Source: AP-15 sp963702685 (GTDB taxonomy: Bacteria > Pseudomonadota > Alphaproteobacteria > ATCC43930 > CGMCC-115725). From it: a DNA stretch of 64,000 bases. The DNA is taken from positions 62,001 through 126,000 of the forward strand of contig CAVPDQ010000027.1 of NCBI GenBank assembly GCA_963702685.1. Direction: 5' to 3'. Of the stretch, positions 50,719 to 59,204 are shown in pieces. The notes beneath the pieces were generated by a model that was given only the letters and a program-made list of their open reading frames with translations, did no database searches and was not told the origin of the DNA. The position numbers and the translations under genes are program-made. Position 1 is the stretch's first letter. Each line of letters starts with the position of its first letter.

Positions 50719-51096
50719 CTATGCCGCATGCTGTCCGTCCTTCGGCAGCAGCTCCTGGCGATAGGTCGGGCGCAGGATGTCGAGGCGCATCGGCACAGGG
50801 GTGCCGAGCCACAGCGCATTCTTGCTGTGGTCGTCGTACGAGCTTTCGGTCAGCGGATGGACGAGGACGTCGAGCCCCTCACGGTTCAGCATCAGCCACG
50901 GGACGACGTTCTGGAATTCTTCATTCTTGAAGATCACGTTGAACTGCGAGATTGGATGGGGGCCGCGCGGCTCGTCGCTGAAGCCGCCGGGCTCGACGGC
51001 GAATTTGCCGATGATCGTCTCGCGCAGCTTTGTCGCGAGCGGCTTGGTGGCGGCGTCGTAATAAACGTGCGCGTGATAGCCTTTGACTTCGCTCAT
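50719..51096 (-). CDS. DOPA 4,5-dioxygenase family protein
   Basis: A 125-residue member of the small DOPA 4,5-dioxygenase family (PF08883), non-haem iron extradiol ring-cleaving enzymes. Family motifs are GYHAHVYYDAATK at the N-terminus (His-x-His), PHPISQFNVIF and VLVHPLTESSYDDH. The start ATG at 51094-51096 fits these; it faces a divergent CmcJ-family gene across about 140 bases. Eukaryotic members make betalain precursors. Bacterial ones are mostly uncharacterised, and the catechol substrate here is unknown. Confidence 0.83.
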   Translation of the reverse strand: MSEVKGYHAHVYYDAATKPLATKLRETIIGKFAVEPGGFSDEPRGPHPISQFNVIFKNEEFQNVVPWLMLNREGLDVLVHPLTESSYDDHSKNALWLGTPVPMRLDILRPTYRQELLPKDGQHAA

Positions 51097-51236
51097 TGTG
51101 GCGCTCCCTTCATCAATTCTGCCAAATTGTCGCAGAGTGCGTGCCGACGCGCAACCTGGGACCGGCATTTGACGGCCGCGGCGCCGTGTTCTACGGTCGG
51201 GCCCATTCGACGATCAACCTTCGCGCGGAGGGCGAG

Positions 51237-52073
51237 ATGGACGGCATGGCAGCGGCGGACCTCAACAGCATCGTGGCGCCGCTCAACTTTCTCGCGCCGA
51301 TGGCGGAAAGGCCCGTCGCTTACAATTACGAGCCGCCGCCGGGAACGCCGCAGCGCACCGGGCGCAACATCGAGCACCAGGTCAGGATCAGCGACGCACG
51401 GCCGATGATCGACCGTTTGTCGCTCGACAAGGAAGGATTTGCGCTGCTCCGCCACCAGACGGCGGTGTCGAATTTCTACGACGAAGCGCAGATCCGAGAG
51501 ATCTACTATCCGGAATGCGAGCGGGTCATGAAAGAAGCGACCGGCGCCGCGCGCGTCGTCGCCTTCGACCATATCGTGCGCAACAAGGCGATGTCGGAAA
51601 AGGACAAGACGATCAAGATTCCGGCGAAGCGCGTGCACAACGATTACACCGCCTGGTCGTCGCCGCAGCGGGTGCGCGACCTGATGGGCAACGAGGCCGA
51701 GGAATTGCTGAAGCACCGCTTTGCGATCAACAATTTGTGGCGGCCGATCCGCGGCCCGGTGCTCGAATCGCCGCTGACCCTGTGCGACGCCGAGAGCCTC
51801 GAAGAAGAAAACCTGATCGGCAGCGACCTCAAATATCCGGACCGCACCGGCGAGACCTATTCGATCACCTACAACCCGAACCAGCGCTATTACTATTTTC
51901 CGCGGATGCAGGCTGACGAGGCGGTGCTGATCCGCTGCTTCGATTCGGCGAGGGCCGGCGCGCACCGGTTTTCCGCGCATACCGGCTTCGACGACCCGAC
52001 CTCGCCGCTCGACGCGCCGCCGCGCGAGAGCCTGGAGGTGCGCATGCTGGTGTTCTTCCCGCCCGGCGCCTGA
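51237..52073 (+). CDS. CmcJ/NvfI-family hydroxylase-like protein
   Basis: A 278-residue protein of the CmcJ family, first met as hydroxylase/methyltransferase components in cephamycin and fungal alkaloid pathways and related to iron/2-oxoglutarate-type enzymes. Visible family motifs are AKRVHNDYTAWSSPQRVRDL (His and Asp), NNLWRPIRGPVLESPLTLCD and RYYYFPRMQADEAVLIRCFDS. The ATG at 51237 is preceded by GGAGGGCGAG; an upstream in-frame start at 51096 overlaps the divergent dioxygenase gene and is not supported. The substrate is unknown. Confidence 0.83.
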   Translation: MDGMAAADLNSIVAPLNFLAPMAERPVAYNYEPPPGTPQRTGRNIEHQVRISDARPMIDRLSLDKEGFALLRHQTAVSNFYDEAQIREIYYPECERVMKEATGAARVVAFDHIVRNKAMSEKDKTIKIPAKRVHNDYTAWSSPQRVRDLMGNEAEELLKHRFAINNLWRPIRGPVLESPLTLCDAESLEEENLIGSDLKYPDRTGETYSITYNPNQRYYYFPRMQADEAVLIRCFDSARAGAHRFSAHTGFDDPTSPLDAPPRESLEVRMLVFFPPGA

Positions 52074-52124
52074 CCGGACGGTCCTTTCTTGCGTCTCCCA
52101 AGATCGCTCCGGGGGGACGCAACC

Positions 52125-53012
52125 CTATCGCTTGATGTCGCTGATCGACAGGCTGGCCACGACATAGCGCCGCAGCGCCAAGAGCAGCAGCACCGGCGGC
52201 AAAACGTAGACGATCGCAGCCGCCATCATCGCGTTCCACGGTGCGTCGGTATCCTCGAACAACTGCCCCTGCGTCACCGACAGGGTCATGTTGTCCACCG
52301 ACAACAGCACCGACTGGTACAAATAGTCGTTCCACGACAGCATCAGGGCGAAGATGGCCGCGACCGCCAATGCCGGCGTCATCAACGGCAAAAATATCCG
52401 CCAGTAGAGGTGAACGGGAGAGGCGCCATCGACCCGCGCCGCATCGTCCAGCTCGAACGGGATCAGGCTCCCGTAGAGCTGCATGATCAGGATGGCAAAG
52501 GGGGTGGCGAACGCCACCTGCGCCGTGATGACCGCCCAATGGCTGCCCAAAAGCCCGTAAGTGTGCATGATCCGATAGTATGGGACGATCAGAAAGGACG
52601 ACGGAATCGCATAGGTCAGGATCGCGGCATTGGTAAGGAGCGAGCCTTTGCTCAGCCGCATCCGGCTGACGGCAAAGCTCGCCAGCGACCCGATTGCCAC
52701 GGTCAGCACCATCGTCGCCACACCGATGTAAAGGCTGTTGCCGTAGAGCTGCCAGAAATTCTCGAGGTAGCGGGCGTCCTGCATGACCGCCGAGCGGAAG
52801 CCTTCGAGCGACGGGTCGGGGGGCCAGATATTGCCGTCGAACTCGACCTCGCCCTCTTCCGGGTCGAGCGCAATCGACAGCAGGTTGTAGACCGGCGCCA
52901 GCGACCAGATCAGCAGGACCGCGCACAGCACCACCGAGCCCGCCTCGATCAGAGACCGGCGCAGCCGGGCGCGCCGGCGCGCCCGCCGGGCAAAACGCGG
53001 GGCGATGCTCAT
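52125..53012 (-). CDS. Sugar-type ABC transporter permease, MalG-like
   Basis: Carbohydrate-importer permease with six membrane helices in 295 residues. The EAA loop (LIPFELDDAARVDGASPVHLYWRIFLPLM) is clear near residue 190. An Arg-rich N-terminus precedes helix 1. It overlaps the MalF-like gene by 4 bases and is last on this strand. No ATP-binding or solute-binding gene of this system is nearby, so its partners must be encoded elsewhere or be shared. The solute is unknown. Confidence 0.88.
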   Translation of the reverse strand: MSIAPRFARRARRRARLRRSLIEAGSVVLCAVLLIWSLAPVYNLLSIALDPEEGEVEFDGNIWPPDPSLEGFRSAVMQDARYLENFWQLYGNSLYIGVATMVLTVAIGSLASFAVSRMRLSKGSLLTNAAILTYAIPSSFLIVPYYRIMHTYGLLGSHWAVITAQVAFATPFAILIMQLYGSLIPFELDDAARVDGASPVHLYWRIFLPLMTPALAVAAIFALMLSWNDYLYQSVLLSVDNMTLSVTQGQLFEDTDAPWNAMMAAAIVYVLPPVLLLLALRRYVVASLSISDIKR

Positions 53013-53926
53013 GCCGCGACCTCGGCGGTTTGCAGGCGGCGCATCAGGATGATCGCGATCGGGATCAGCACCGGCAGGGCCGACATCACCACGGCGACGC
53101 CGAGCGCCGGCTGGCCGCCGTCGAAGGCGTAATCAAAGCCGAGCGTCGCCAGCACTTGCGAGGCATCTGCCGGCCCTCTCTGCGAGACCAGATAGACGGT
53201 GACGAAGTCGCCGAGGGTCCAGAGCGTCGAGAGCAACGTGCAGACGAGGTAGAGGTTCGCCAGCAGGGGGAAGGTGACATGGATAAAGCGGCGGGGGCCG
53301 GTTGCCCCATCGACCTCGGCGGCGTCATAGATGTTGCGGGCTATCGTCAGGCGTCCGGCGATGAAGATTATGGTCCAGAACGGCATCCATTTCCAAATGT
53401 AGGCGACGATGTCGGACCCGAGCGCCAGCCAGCGGCTGGTCAGCCAGTTGGGGCCGTCGATGCCGAACAGCGCTTGCAACACGAGATCGACCAAACCAGG
53501 CTCGCCGATCAGCATCCAATGAAACGAGATGGCCGCCTGAGCCGCGGCGATCAGCCACGGCAAAATATAGGCGACGAGCACCACCCTGATCCACCAGCGC
53601 GGGCGCAGAAAAAAACCGGACAGCAGCAATGCCAGAAACATCTTTATGTTCACGCCGATGCCGACAAAGAGCAAGGTATTGACGATTGTCCGCACGTAGT
53701 TCGGGTCGGTGAACAAGTCGTCATAAAGGGCGGGCCTGGCGGCCATCCACAGCGCATAGGCAAAAGGATAAACAATAAAGAAAAAAAACACTGCCACATA
53801 CGGCAAGACGAAAGCGATCGCCCATCTGAAATCCGCGCCCCGCAGATCGGAGCGCCGGCGCGGCTGAGACGGCCGATTGGCGTTGAACGGCCGTTCCAAG
53901 CCGAGAACTTGATCGGTTCCGCTCAT
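53009..53926 (-). CDS. Sugar-type ABC transporter permease, MalF-like
   Basis: First permease of the importer, 305 residues with about six helices. The EAA loop is IYDAAEVDGATGPRRFIHVTFPLL. The start ATG at 53926 follows the LLM oxidoreductase gene by 10 bases and precedes the MalG-like gene by overlap, so the three genes form one transcript. Usual carbohydrate-uptake operons also carry the solute-binding protein, missing here. The substrate may be related to the compounds handled by the surrounding oxidoreductase and hydrolase genes (inference). Confidence 0.88.
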   Translation of the reverse strand: MSGTDQVLGLERPFNANRPSQPRRRSDLRGADFRWAIAFVLPYVAVFFFFIVYPFAYALWMAARPALYDDLFTDPNYVRTIVNTLLFVGIGVNIKMFLALLLSGFFLRPRWWIRVVLVAYILPWLIAAAQAAISFHWMLIGEPGLVDLVLQALFGIDGPNWLTSRWLALGSDIVAYIWKWMPFWTIIFIAGRLTIARNIYDAAEVDGATGPRRFIHVTFPLLANLYLVCTLLSTLWTLGDFVTVYLVSQRGPADASQVLATLGFDYAFDGGQPALGVAVVMSALPVLIPIAIILMRRLQTAEVAA

Positions 53927-53936
53927 CTCGCTCGGC

Positions 53937-54962
53937 TCAGTCGGCCGCCGGGCCGACCCGGCGCAGCGCCGGCAGCAATTCGTCGCTGATCAGCCGCATG
54001 CTGGAGAGCGCATGAGCGACCGGCATGCCGCTCCAATGCGTTCGAAAGATCAGAAAGTTGGCGCCGGCCTGTTCCCAGCATGGGCGCAGCTCTTCGTAGC
54101 ATTCCTCGGGGCTGCCGAGGATGAACCGGTCGCGCAGCAGGCTGTCGAGCGATTGGCGGAACGAGTCCTGCCCCGGCAAGACCTGGTCCTGACCCCATTG
54201 CGCATAGGTCCGGTACTTCTCGGCGAGGTATGGCCCGGCCATTTCCACAGCCGCGCGCTTGTCCTTGGCGCAGAAGATCTCGCGCAGATAGGGCAGCACC
54301 GTCGGGAACGGTTTGCCTAAACGCGTGAGCTCAGCGCGGTACAGGCCGATTTGGTTCGCGATCACCGGCATCGTCGCATGCGGGTTGATGAAGAGGCTGT
54401 CGCCGAGGCGTGCCGCGCGACGCACCGCGGCGTCGCTGTTGGCGGCGATCCAGATCGGCGGGTGCGGCTGCTGCACCGGGCGGCAGGTCGCGGTCACGTC
54501 GGTCAGCTTGCAGATTTCGTTCTCGAAAGAAACGCGCTCCCCGGTCCACAGCCGCTTGACCACATCGAGGCATTGCTCGAAGCGGCGCACGCGCCCTCCC
54601 TTCGGCACGCCGAACGCGTCGAATTCGACCTCGCGATAGCCGAGGCCCACGCCAAAGACGAAATTGCCGCGCCAGATCGCGTCGAGCGAGGCAATGCATT
54701 CGGCGGTTTCGACCGGATTGTGCAGGGCCGCGAGCAACACCCCGGCGATGCCGGTCATCTCGCCCGCCTCGGCGGCGAGCCGCGCCAGAAACGGGACCAA
54801 TTGCAGCTGGCGCACGCCGTCGCTCAGATAATGCTGGCCGGTCGCGACGGCATCCCAGCCGCGGTCGCGCGCGAGCCGCGCCATCGCGTATTGCCCTTCG
54901 AGCTCGGCGACGATGTCGCTTCCCGGCGGGTGCTGGCCGGTAAGGAATATCCCGATTTTCAT
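53937..54962 (-). CDS. LLM-class flavin-dependent oxidoreductase
   Basis: Bacterial-luciferase-like TIM barrel that uses FMNH2 or F420. The 341-residue product starts MKIGIFLTGQHPPG and contains FVFGVGLGYREVEFDAFGV and PPIWIAANSDAAVRRAARLGD, family blocks around the flavin site, ending with FILGSPEECYEELR. It is the first gene of a three-gene minus-strand operon with two ABC permeases. The upstream alpha/beta hydrolase gene is divergent, 90 bases away. The substrate is unknown; alkanesulfonates, amines and aromatic compounds are known for the class. Confidence 0.88.
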   Translation of the reverse strand: MKIGIFLTGQHPPGSDIVAELEGQYAMARLARDRGWDAVATGQHYLSDGVRQLQLVPFLARLAAEAGEMTGIAGVLLAALHNPVETAECIASLDAIWRGNFVFGVGLGYREVEFDAFGVPKGGRVRRFEQCLDVVKRLWTGERVSFENEICKLTDVTATCRPVQQPHPPIWIAANSDAAVRRAARLGDSLFINPHATMPVIANQIGLYRAELTRLGKPFPTVLPYLREIFCAKDKRAAVEMAGPYLAEKYRTYAQWGQDQVLPGQDSFRQSLDSLLRDRFILGSPEECYEELRPCWEQAGANFLIFRTHWSGMPVAHALSSMRLISDELLPALRRVGPAAD

Positions 54963-55051
54963 GACCCTTCGGCTCGGCCGGTTGTTCCGCTGCGCGCGGT
55001 CCTAGATGATCGTCGGCGCCGGGGCAAGACGATGGCGGTGGAGAGGGCGGG

Positions 55052-55864
55052 ATGGAGAGCTTTGCAGCGAGCGACGGTGCGCGGCTCGCTTATCGAACCG
55101 ACGACTTCACCGATCCCTGGCAGCAGGCGCCTGCGCTGTTGCTGCTGCACGCGGCGATGGGCAGCTCGCGTCGCTATTACGCCTGGATCCCCCCGCTCGC
55201 GCGCCATTATCGCGTCGTGCGCATGGACTTGCGCGGGCACGGCGCCTCGGAGGTCCCTCCGGCTGGCCAAACCCTGACGCTCGAGCGTCTGGTGAGCGAT
55301 GTCACCGAGCTGATGGACCATCTCGGCTTGCCCTCGGCGCATATCGTCGGCAACTCGGCAGGTGGCTATCTCGCCCAGCAATTGGCGATGAGCCAGCCCG
55401 CGAGGGTGCGCAGCCTGATGCTGTTCGGCTCGACCCCGGGGCTCAAGCGCAGCCAGGCGCCGAGCTGGATCCCGCAGATCGAGCAAAAGGGCCTGCGCGG
55501 GTTTCTGGCCGAGACGATCGCCGAAAGGCTGCCGCTCGCCGAGGTCGATCCGGGTCTCGTCGAATGGTTTCTCGACGAAGCGGCAAAAAACGATCCCGCC
55601 TATATCGGTAAATTTGTGCTGTTGATGGCCAGTTTTGATTGGAGCGGTGAGTTGGACCGCATCCGCTGCCCGACCATGGTCGTGGTGCCCGGCGCCGAGC
55701 CGATCGGCTCCACCGAAAATTACGAGCCCTTCGGCCGCCTCGTCCCCGATGTCGAAATGAGGGTCTACGATGGCGCGCCGCACAATATCTGCGACGCCTT
55801 TCCCGATCGCTGCGCCGCCGACGTTCTCGATTTTCTGACCCGCCGCTTCGGCCTCGGCATTTAA
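55052..55864 (+). CDS. Alpha/beta-fold hydrolase
   Basis: A 270-residue hydrolase with the nucleophile elbow GNSAGG (Ser about residue 110), the oxyanion-type HAAMGSS near residue 32 and the late catalytic His in DGAPHNIC. The pattern resembles 3-oxoadipate enol-lactonase/RutD-like members that open lactones, esters or C-C bonds in catabolic pathways. The ATG at 55052 is divergent from the LLM gene and convergent with the amidase, whose stop is 4 bases downstream. The substrate is unknown. Confidence 0.85.
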   Translation: MESFAASDGARLAYRTDDFTDPWQQAPALLLLHAAMGSSRRYYAWIPPLARHYRVVRMDLRGHGASEVPPAGQTLTLERLVSDVTELMDHLGLPSAHIVGNSAGGYLAQQLAMSQPARVRSLMLFGSTPGLKRSQAPSWIPQIEQKGLRGFLAETIAERLPLAEVDPGLVEWFLDEAAKNDPAYIGKFVLLMASFDWSGELDRIRCPTMVVVPGAEPIGSTENYEPFGRLVPDVEMRVYDGAPHNICDAFPDRCAADVLDFLTRRFGLGI

Positions 55865-55868
55865 ACCG

Positions 55869-57282
55869 TCAGCCCGTCAAACCCGGCGGGTGGCGTTCGT
55901 GCCATTGGGTGGCCTGCTGATAGGCCCAGCCGATGCGCAACGCGCTCGCCTCGTCATAGCCACGGCAGACGATCTGCAGCGACAACGGGAGCCCCGTGGC
56001 GGTGAAGCCGTCGGGGACGGCCAGCGCGCATAATTCGAGCGCGTTGACGAATCGCGTGAAATGCGCGGGGGTCGTGTTCTGATCGACCGCGTCGAGCGAC
56101 ACCGCTGCCGTGGTGGTCGTCGGCGTCAACAGCGCATCGGCACCGGCGGCGCCAAGCGCAGCAGCAAATTCCTGCTTGGCCTCAGCCTGCTCGCGCAGGG
56201 CTCCGAGATAATCGCGCGAAGAGACGCTTTTTCCCGAGGCGATCCGCGGCCGCACCGCCTCGTCGATCGGCAGGCTCATATCATCGATCAGGTCGCCGAC
56301 AAGAAAATAGGATTCGGCGCCGATGATCCGACCGGTCAGCCGGGTATAGTCGGCAAACCGGCGCGGCAGCTCGACCGTCACGATCTCGGCGCCGAGCCGC
56401 GCCAGTGTCTCGAGCGCCGCATCGTACGCGGCCAGCATTTCCGGGGTGACGCGGTCGCGCTCTATCGCCGGCATCCGCGCCAACCGCAGCCCGCGCACAC
56501 CCCGCCTCAACACCGGCATCGGGTCGTCCGGGCTTATGCCGAAGGTGCGCTTGTCGAGCGGGTCCGATCCCTGCATCGCGTTATAGAGCAGCGCCGCATC
56601 CTCGACCGAGCGAGCCATTGGACCGGGTGTGTCGAGGCTGGGGCTCAGCGGCAAAATCCCGTGGGTGCTGACCCGGCCGATCGTCGTCTTGAGGCCCGAG
56701 AGCCCGCACCACGAGGCCGGGAGCCGGACCGACCCGCCGGTGTCGGTGCCGATCCCCCAGGGCGCCATGCCGGCGGCGACCGCCACCCCGGTGCCGCTGC
56801 TCGAACCGCCGGGCGTGCGCGCCACCGCCAGGTCCCACGGGTTCCAAGGCGTGCCGCGATGCTGGTTGGTGCCCCAGCCGCCCATCGCGAACTCGACCGT
56901 ATGGGTTTTGCCGATCACGATCATCCCGGTCGCGATCAAGCGCTTGGCGAGGGTCGCGGTATAGGTCGAGCGCCGGTCGCGCCAGACTTCGGAGCCGCCG
57001 GTCGTCACCCGCCCTTCGATCTCGATCAGATCCTTGAGCGCGATCGGGATGCCGTGCAGCGGCCCGATCCGATGCCCCGACCGGATCGCCCGGTCGGCCG
57101 CTTCCGCGGCGAGCCGCGCTTCTGGCGCGTACACCTCGACAAAAGCGTGCAGCTTTTGGTCCTGGGAGCGGATGCGGGCGAGCAAGGCATCGACGAGCTC
57201 GACCGGCGAGAGTTCGGCCGGCCGCGATCTCGGCCGACAGCACATGGACCGGGAGAAACGTCGGATCATCGGCGAGCGGCAT
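55869..57282 (-). CDS. Amidase (amidase signature family), apparent frameshift
   Basis: Hydrolase of the Ser-Ser-Lys amidase signature family. The catalytic Lys is in ALKDLIEIEG, and the serines are in GGSSSGTGVAVAAGM and GTDTGGSVRLPA, so the core is intact. The expected N-terminus is read from the ATG at 57280-57282 (MPLADDPTFLPVHVLSAEI), but the following ELSPVELVDALLARI is one frame away. A single surplus base in the GGCCGGCC-rich stretch near 57216-57222 accounts for it. The alternative start at 57344 in the main frame gives an Arg/Cys-rich leader unlike the family. Joined length is about 470 residues, as expected. Confidence 0.82.
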
Positions 57283-57373
57283 GATTTCCCCACCAAAACC
57301 GGGCAGCGCCGCCAGCATACGCCCGCAGCGCCGAGCGCTGTCAATCGCTGGCGTTACCCCAGAAAGCGAAGGC

Positions 57374-57616
57374 TTATTCTCTTGGTCTTTGTTCGAGCGC
57401 CATCCGGATTTTGATCAGCTCGCTTCGCATTTCGACAAACAAAGAGAGAAGGCCGCAAAAGATCAAGGCAACGACAAAACCGGCGACAGCACCGATCACG
57501 GCACGCCCCGGCGAGCCATGGGGAAGAGAGGCGCCCGCCGCCGCACCCACAACGATAAAAATCAGCGCGAAGAGCCCGTTCAAAAACCGGATGGCCCCGG
57601 CCAGGAGCTTGTTCAT
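57374..57616 (-). CDS. Small two-helix membrane protein
   Basis: An 80-residue protein with two predicted membrane helices (about residues 8-30 and 38-62) and a charged C-terminal tail (EMRSELIKIRMALEQRPRE). I do not recognise a family, and no close relative can be named by eye. It starts at the ATG at 57616. It lies between the CHAP-domain gene and the amidase on the same strand but with gaps of 27 and about 90 bases. It could be an ordinary inner-membrane protein of unknown function. Confidence 0.6.
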   Translation of the reverse strand: MNKLLAGAIRFLNGLFALIFIVVGAAAGASLPHGSPGRAVIGAVAGFVVALIFCGLLSLFVEMRSELIKIRMALEQRPRE

Positions 57617-57643
57617 CGCGCCTCGAATACCCGGTCCTACCGG

Positions 57644-58369
57644 CTAGGCGCGGTGGTGTTTTGCCTCGGCGGCCGTCTTCGATTTTGCCGTGTGAAGGGA
57701 ATGCTTGCCGGCCGCGTGACCGGAATGCGGCGATGATGTCCGCGCGGCATGGGTGCGCTGACGGTGGCGCACCGATTTGGCGTGCGTCGTGCCTCGATGG
57801 CGGGCGCCGCTATGCCGCCCCTCGGTCAGGACGGTGAAATGAACAAGACCGGAGTTGGCGCGCCAGTCCTCGGAGGACGGGGTGTACGACGCAAAGGAGA
57901 TGCCGCCGGCCTCGTGCGGCCCAGTCTGTGGATAGACAAAGCCGCTGGCCGGGTTGTCGCGACCGTGCTTGCCCGAGGCCAGATCCAGAACCGAAACCGA
58001 GGTCCAGTCGTTATCGGGCGACGTGTCGATGACCGACATGCCGCGCGTTACCCTGCCATGGTACCAATTGGCGTGATCGACCAGAATTTCGCGCGGGCTG
58101 ACGACCCCGGAGACCACCGCGACATGGCCCGACGGCATAAAACGCGAGCGCTTGAAGACAAGGATGGCGCCCAGCTCCGGCATATGCCCACGCTGATAGC
58201 GGCCCGCCGCTTCGTCCCACCAGCCGCCGGCTGCCCCATAAAGCGCGACACCGGTTTCGGCGCGGGCATAAAGCACGCAATTGGCAGCGTGCACCTTGCG
58301 CGACGGTGAAATCAGGCCGGCAATAAGCAGCGTGCCCCAAACGAGGCTCCACCCCATCTTGGATCGCAT
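57644..58369 (-). CDS. CHAP-domain secreted protein
   Basis: Predicted cysteine amidohydrolase/peptidase of the CHAP superfamily acting on cell wall. A signal peptide covers about residues 1-28 (LIAGLISPSRKVHA). The catalytic Cys31 follows immediately (ANCVLYAR), His82 is in PSGHVAVVSG, and Asn101 follows in VDHANW. The last 55 residues are rich in His, Arg, Ser and Lys and may bind wall polymers or metal. At 241 residues it is normal for small CHAP proteins. Peptidoglycan hydrolysis is likely but not certain. Confidence 0.83.
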   Translation of the reverse strand: MRSKMGWSLVWGTLLIAGLISPSRKVHAANCVLYARAETGVALYGAAGGWWDEAAGRYQRGHMPELGAILVFKRSRFMPSGHVAVVSGVVSPREILVDHANWYHGRVTRGMSVIDTSPDNDWTSVSVLDLASGKHGRDNPASGFVYPQTGPHEAGGISFASYTPSSEDWRANSGLVHFTVLTEGRHSGARHRGTTHAKSVRHRQRTHAARTSSPHSGHAAGKHSLHTAKSKTAAEAKHHRA

Positions 58370-58577
58370 GAAATGCCCCCCGGCTGCGGACGGCCGTGCG
58401 GGCCGTCGGTTTCTGCGATGACCGGCATTAGCCGGTTAAGGTCATTGGCAGCCGGTATGAAACCGCAGGTCGCGTCGGAAAATCACCATAATTCTTAACG
58501 AATCGCTGAAAAAAATGGCCGGTTCGTACTAGAACGCGGAGTATCTTCGGGGAAATGCGCGCATAACGCGCTATTGC
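58370..58577. promoter_or_regulatory. Intergenic region upstream of the CHAP gene
   Basis: 208 bases between the CHAP gene (minus) and the end of the moeA-PBP region (minus). Bases 58430-58550 are relatively AT-rich and presumably contain the CHAP gene promoter. I found no convincing -35/-10 pair, hairpin terminator or open frame with family resemblance. Confidence 0.35.
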
Positions 58578-59204
58578 TTACAATCGGAAGCCGAGCGCTT
58601 CCAGCTCCTGCTTCACAGACGGTTCTTCAAGAATCGCCCGAAAGCGCCGCACCGGCTCCCGCTCCAGCCGATTTTTCGGGACGATGAAATCGTAGTGCTC
58701 ATCCTGGGCGGGGATAAATCCGAGCCCGTATTGCCGCGCGACGCTCTCGATCGCCACTCCCCAATCGGCGCGGCCTTGCGCAACGGCCGCGGCGACGGCG
58801 TTGTGCGATTTAGGTTGCGACCAATAGCCCGGCGGCTGCTTTCCGCCGAGCAGGCGGTCGGTCAGGATGCGGGTGCCGCTGCCGGCGTTGCGGTTGACCA
58901 TCAGGCAATCGGGCGCGGCCCAAGCCGCCGCGATCGCGTCACAAAGGGAGCGGCCTTCGAAGCGCAGATCGCCCTTGCGGTGCACAATGCCTTGCAGCCG
59001 GCGATAGCCTGAAACAAGCGTCAACGCACCGGTCAGGAACGGTCGATTATATTCGTTGGTCTCGGAATCCATCAAATGCACCGGTGCGATGTCGCACTCG
59101 CCGCGCTTGGCGGCTGCGAGACCGCCCATGCTGCCGACATTGAGCGCCTTGACCGAGATCCCCCCGCGTAGAGCCGGCCGATCAACAGGTCGAGCCCGAC
59201 GCAA
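58578..59204 (-). CDS. PBP-like domain, C-terminal half of a MoeA fusion
   Basis: Periplasmic-binding-protein-like domain of the PF12727 type. It reads VKALNVGSMGGLAAAKRG, then GECDIAPVHLMD, and later NRNAGSGTRILTDRLLGGK. It has no signal peptide. In many genomes this domain is fused to the C-terminus of MoeA (proteins of about 640 residues). Here the first real residues (ISVKAL, from 59159) continue exactly the frame that would follow MoeA if one more G were present in the G6 run at 59160-59165. The start at 59204 is not conserved sequence. It may bind molybdate, molybdopterin or an effector (inference). Confidence 0.78.
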   Translation of the reverse strand: MRRARPVDRPALRGGISVKALNVGSMGGLAAAKRGECDIAPVHLMDSETNEYNRPFLTGALTLVSGYRRLQGIVHRKGDLRFEGRSLCDAIAAAWAAPDCLMVNRNAGSGTRILTDRLLGGKQPPGYWSQPKSHNAVAAAVAQGRADWGVAIESVARQYGLGFIPAQDEHYDFIVPKNRLEREPVRRFRAILEEPSVKQELEALGFRL

